In this document: positions 62,163 through 64,000 of the stretch, piece after piece
Numbering within the stretch: position 1 is the stretch's first letter
Layout of the letters: every line of letters starts with the position of its first letter
NCBI GenBank assembly: GCA_029783825.1
Contig: JAREIK010000751.1
Span: 539,176-603,175 of the forward strand
Reading direction: 5' to 3'
Source of the DNA: Sapria himalayana
Taxonomy: Eukaryota; Streptophyta; Magnoliopsida; Malpighiales; Rafflesiaceae
Length of the DNA stretch: 64,000 nucleotides
The notes under the pieces: generated by a model
What the model was told of the DNA's origin: nothing
Databases searched by the model: none
Seen by the model: the letters and a program-made list of their open reading frames with translations, nothing else
Program-made: the position numbers and the translations under genes

Positions 62163-63745
62163 GTGTATAAGAAGAATAAGAAGAATAAGAAGAATAAGAA
62201 GAATATAAAGAATAAGAAGTATAAGAAGAATAAAATGAATAAGAAGAAAAAGAAAAAAATAAGAAGTATAACAAGAATAAAAAAAATAAAAATAATAAGA
62301 AGAAAAGAAATTAAGGAGAATAAGAAGAATAAGAAGAATAAGAAGAATTAGAAGAATTAGAAGAATATGAAGAATAAGAAGAATAAGAAAAAAAAATAAA
62401 ATCAATAATAAGAACAATAAGATGAATAGGAAGTATTAGAAGAATAAGAAGAATTTAGAAAAATAAGAAGAATATTGAGATTATTAAGAATAAGAAGAAA
62501 TAATAAAAATAATAAGAATAATAAGAATAATAAAAATAATAAGAATGATAAGAATACAAAGAATAATAAGAATAATAAGAATAATAAGAATAATAAGAAT
62601 AATAAGAATAATAAGAATAAAATGAATAATAAGAATAATAAGAATAAGAAGAATAATAAGAATAATAAGAATAGGAAGAATTAGACGAATAAGAAGAATT
62701 AGAAGAATTTGAAGAATAATAAGAATAATAAGAATAATAAAAAGAATAAGAAGAATAAGAAGAATAAGAAGAATAAGAAGAATAAGAATAATAAAAAGAA
62801 TAAAAAAGAATAAGAATAATATGAATAATATGAATAATATGAATAATTTGAAGAATAACAATAATAAGAATAATAAAAAGAATAAAAAGAATAAAAAGAA
62901 TAAAAAAAATAAAAAGAATAAAAAGAATAAAAAGAATAAAAAGAAGAAGAAGATTTAAAAAAAGGAGAATATTAAGAATAATAAGATTAAAAAGAATTAG
63001 AAGAATTAGAGTAATAAGAAGAATTAGAAGAATAATAAGAATCAGAAGAATTAGATGAATAACTAGAATATGAAGAATAATAAGAATAAGAAGAACAAAA
63101 ATAATAATAAGAATAAAAAATAAAAATATTATAAGAATAAAAATAATAAAAAAATTTCAAAGAATTTTAAGAATAAGACAAATTAAAAGAATAAGAGATA
63201 TATGAAAAATATGAAGAATAAGCTGAATAAGATGCAAAAAAATTAGAAGAATTAGAAAAATTAGAAGAATAATAAGATTTAGAAAAATAAGTATAATAAC
63301 AAGAATATAAAAAATAAGAAGAAATAGAATAAAAAGAAGATTAAGAAAAAAAAATAACAATAAGAAGAATAAAAAGAAGAAGAATAATAATAATATTATT
63401 ATTATTATTAAAATGAATTAGTAGAATAACAAGAATGAAAAACATAATAAATATAAGAACAATAAAAAGAATAAAATGAATAAGAAGAATAAGTAGAAGA
63501 AAAAGAATGAGAATAATAAAAAAAATTAGAAGAATAAGGTGAATAATAAAAATAAAAAAGAATAAGTAAACTAAGAAGAATAAGAAGAAAAAGGTGAATA
63601 CTAAGAATAAAAAGAATATGAAAAATAAAAAGGCTATGAAGTATAAAAAGAATAAAAAAAATAATAAGAATAAGAAAATTACGTAGAATAAGAATAATAA
63701 TAAGTATAAGAAGAATAAGAAAAATAAGATGAATATTAAGAATAA

Positions 63746-63779
<34 letters not shown>

Positions 63780-64000
63780 TATAATAATAATAATAATAAT
63801 AATAAGAAAAATTATAATTAGAAGAATAGGTAGAATTAGAAGAATAATAAGTATAAAAAAATAAATAAAATAATAAGAATAAGAATAAGAATAATATGTA
63901 GAAAAAGAAGAAAAGGAAGAAAAGGAAGAAAATGAAGAAAAGGAAGAAAATGAAGAAAAAGAATAAAAAGAATAAAAGAAGAAGAAAAAGAAAAAGAAAA
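59541..64000 (+). repeat. AAGAAT-type microsatellite array, at least 4.46 kb, open at the window end
   Basis: The dominant unit is the hexamer AAGAAT with variants AAAAAT, AAGTAT and AATAAT (for example an AAGAATAAT stretch near 62480-62690). C is almost absent on the + strand. Small (AAT)n islands lie near 61515-61540, 61910-61935, 62135-62160 and 63745-63805. The block differs from the one at 44270, where AAG and AAT triplets dominate. Long low-complexity frames on both strands are products of the repeat. The right end is not in the window. Confidence 0.95.
60031..61326 (+). repeat. Higher-order duplication inside the AAGAAT array, offset 1036 bp
   Basis: 60031-60290 and 61067-61326 share the same irregular words at a constant offset of 1036: 'aagtataaaaaata' (60031/61067), 'tatagaataacaag' (60071/61107), 'aacataataa' (60218/61254) and 'attacaagaagaa' (60281/61317). 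Similarity also extends leftward to about 59940/60990. Point differences are present. A weaker echo ('aataacaagaatgaaaaac') lies near 63424. Confidence 0.8.

Noticed and set aside
59632..63360. Lys/Asn/Arg/Ile and Ile/Leu/Phe-rich open frames in the second array
   Set aside because: Same cause: the AAGAAT hexamer gives repeated dipeptides. No start context, splice site or conserved motif.
44270..64000. A CRISPR array or other spacer-repeat immune locus
   Set aside because: The repeats are simple triplets or hexamers with no unique spacers of constant length, and the window is plant nuclear DNA.
1..64000. A host protein-coding gene or a new multi-gene system
   Set aside because: Every coding signal I could read belongs to a known transposable-element family. 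I found no unexplained conserved frame with gene-like composition, splice sites and length together.

Overview
The window is transposon-dominated nuclear DNA of a flowering plant. The evidence is the set of element families: CACTA (En/Spm) genes with Transposase-associated, Transposase_21, DUF4218, DUF4216, DUF8039 and Ulp1 (C48) modules; an L1-type LINE with a DUF4283/zinc-knuckle ORF1 and an RNase H tail; Ty3/gypsy elements, one with a chromodomain-like end; Ty1/copia; and plant-type hAT elements. I see no convincing host gene, rRNA or tRNA gene. The sequence is very AT-rich. I cannot name the species, or say whether it is a monocot or a eudicot.

Layout, left to right. 1-4110: AT-rich DNA, mostly an AT-rich tandem array (about 1330-4110). 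4231-6250 (+): remains of a Transposase_24-like CACTA gene. 7515-23952 (-): a large decayed CACTA element (transposase, DUF4216, DUF8039, Ulp1 protease) with a 6.7 kb LINE (9235-15972) inserted in one of its introns and a gypsy integrase scrap near its 5' part. 23953-25985: palindromic TA-rich minisatellites and a second CACTA terminus. 26000-26944: terminal part of a hAT family. 27190-30560 (+): decayed gypsy chromovirus and LTR. 32930-33531: short non-autonomous hAT with target-site duplication. 34063-36850 (+): decayed full-size hAT of the same family, cut by a copia fragment (36860-38640). 39899-41410: compact hAT with terminal inverted repeats and a perfect 8-bp target duplication. 42880-43420: another scrap of the first hAT family. 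44270-50590: 6.3 kb AAG/AAT microsatellite array. 50600-52570 (+): a second, truncated LINE. 52570-53850: LTR-like repeats. About 54130-54250: a tRNA-derived SINE-like unit. 54790-59149 (-): gypsy element with both LTR remnants. 59540-64000: an AAGAAT array that runs off the window and contains a 1036-bp higher-order duplication.

The elements are nested, and every coding unit is broken. Many in-frame stops sit where the families usually carry Trp or Arg, which fits C-to-T / G-to-A decay of methylated, silenced DNA. The best-supported reconstructions are the LINE with its 10-bp target duplication, the hAT elements with 8-bp target duplications, and the reading of the multi-exon CACTA Ulp1 gene, whose His-Asp-Cys residues can still be seen. 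I found no new functional system. The most unusual material is repeat structure: the large purine-strand arrays, the 1036-bp higher-order copy, and homologous tandem units carrying (TG)n or (CA)n at the same position.
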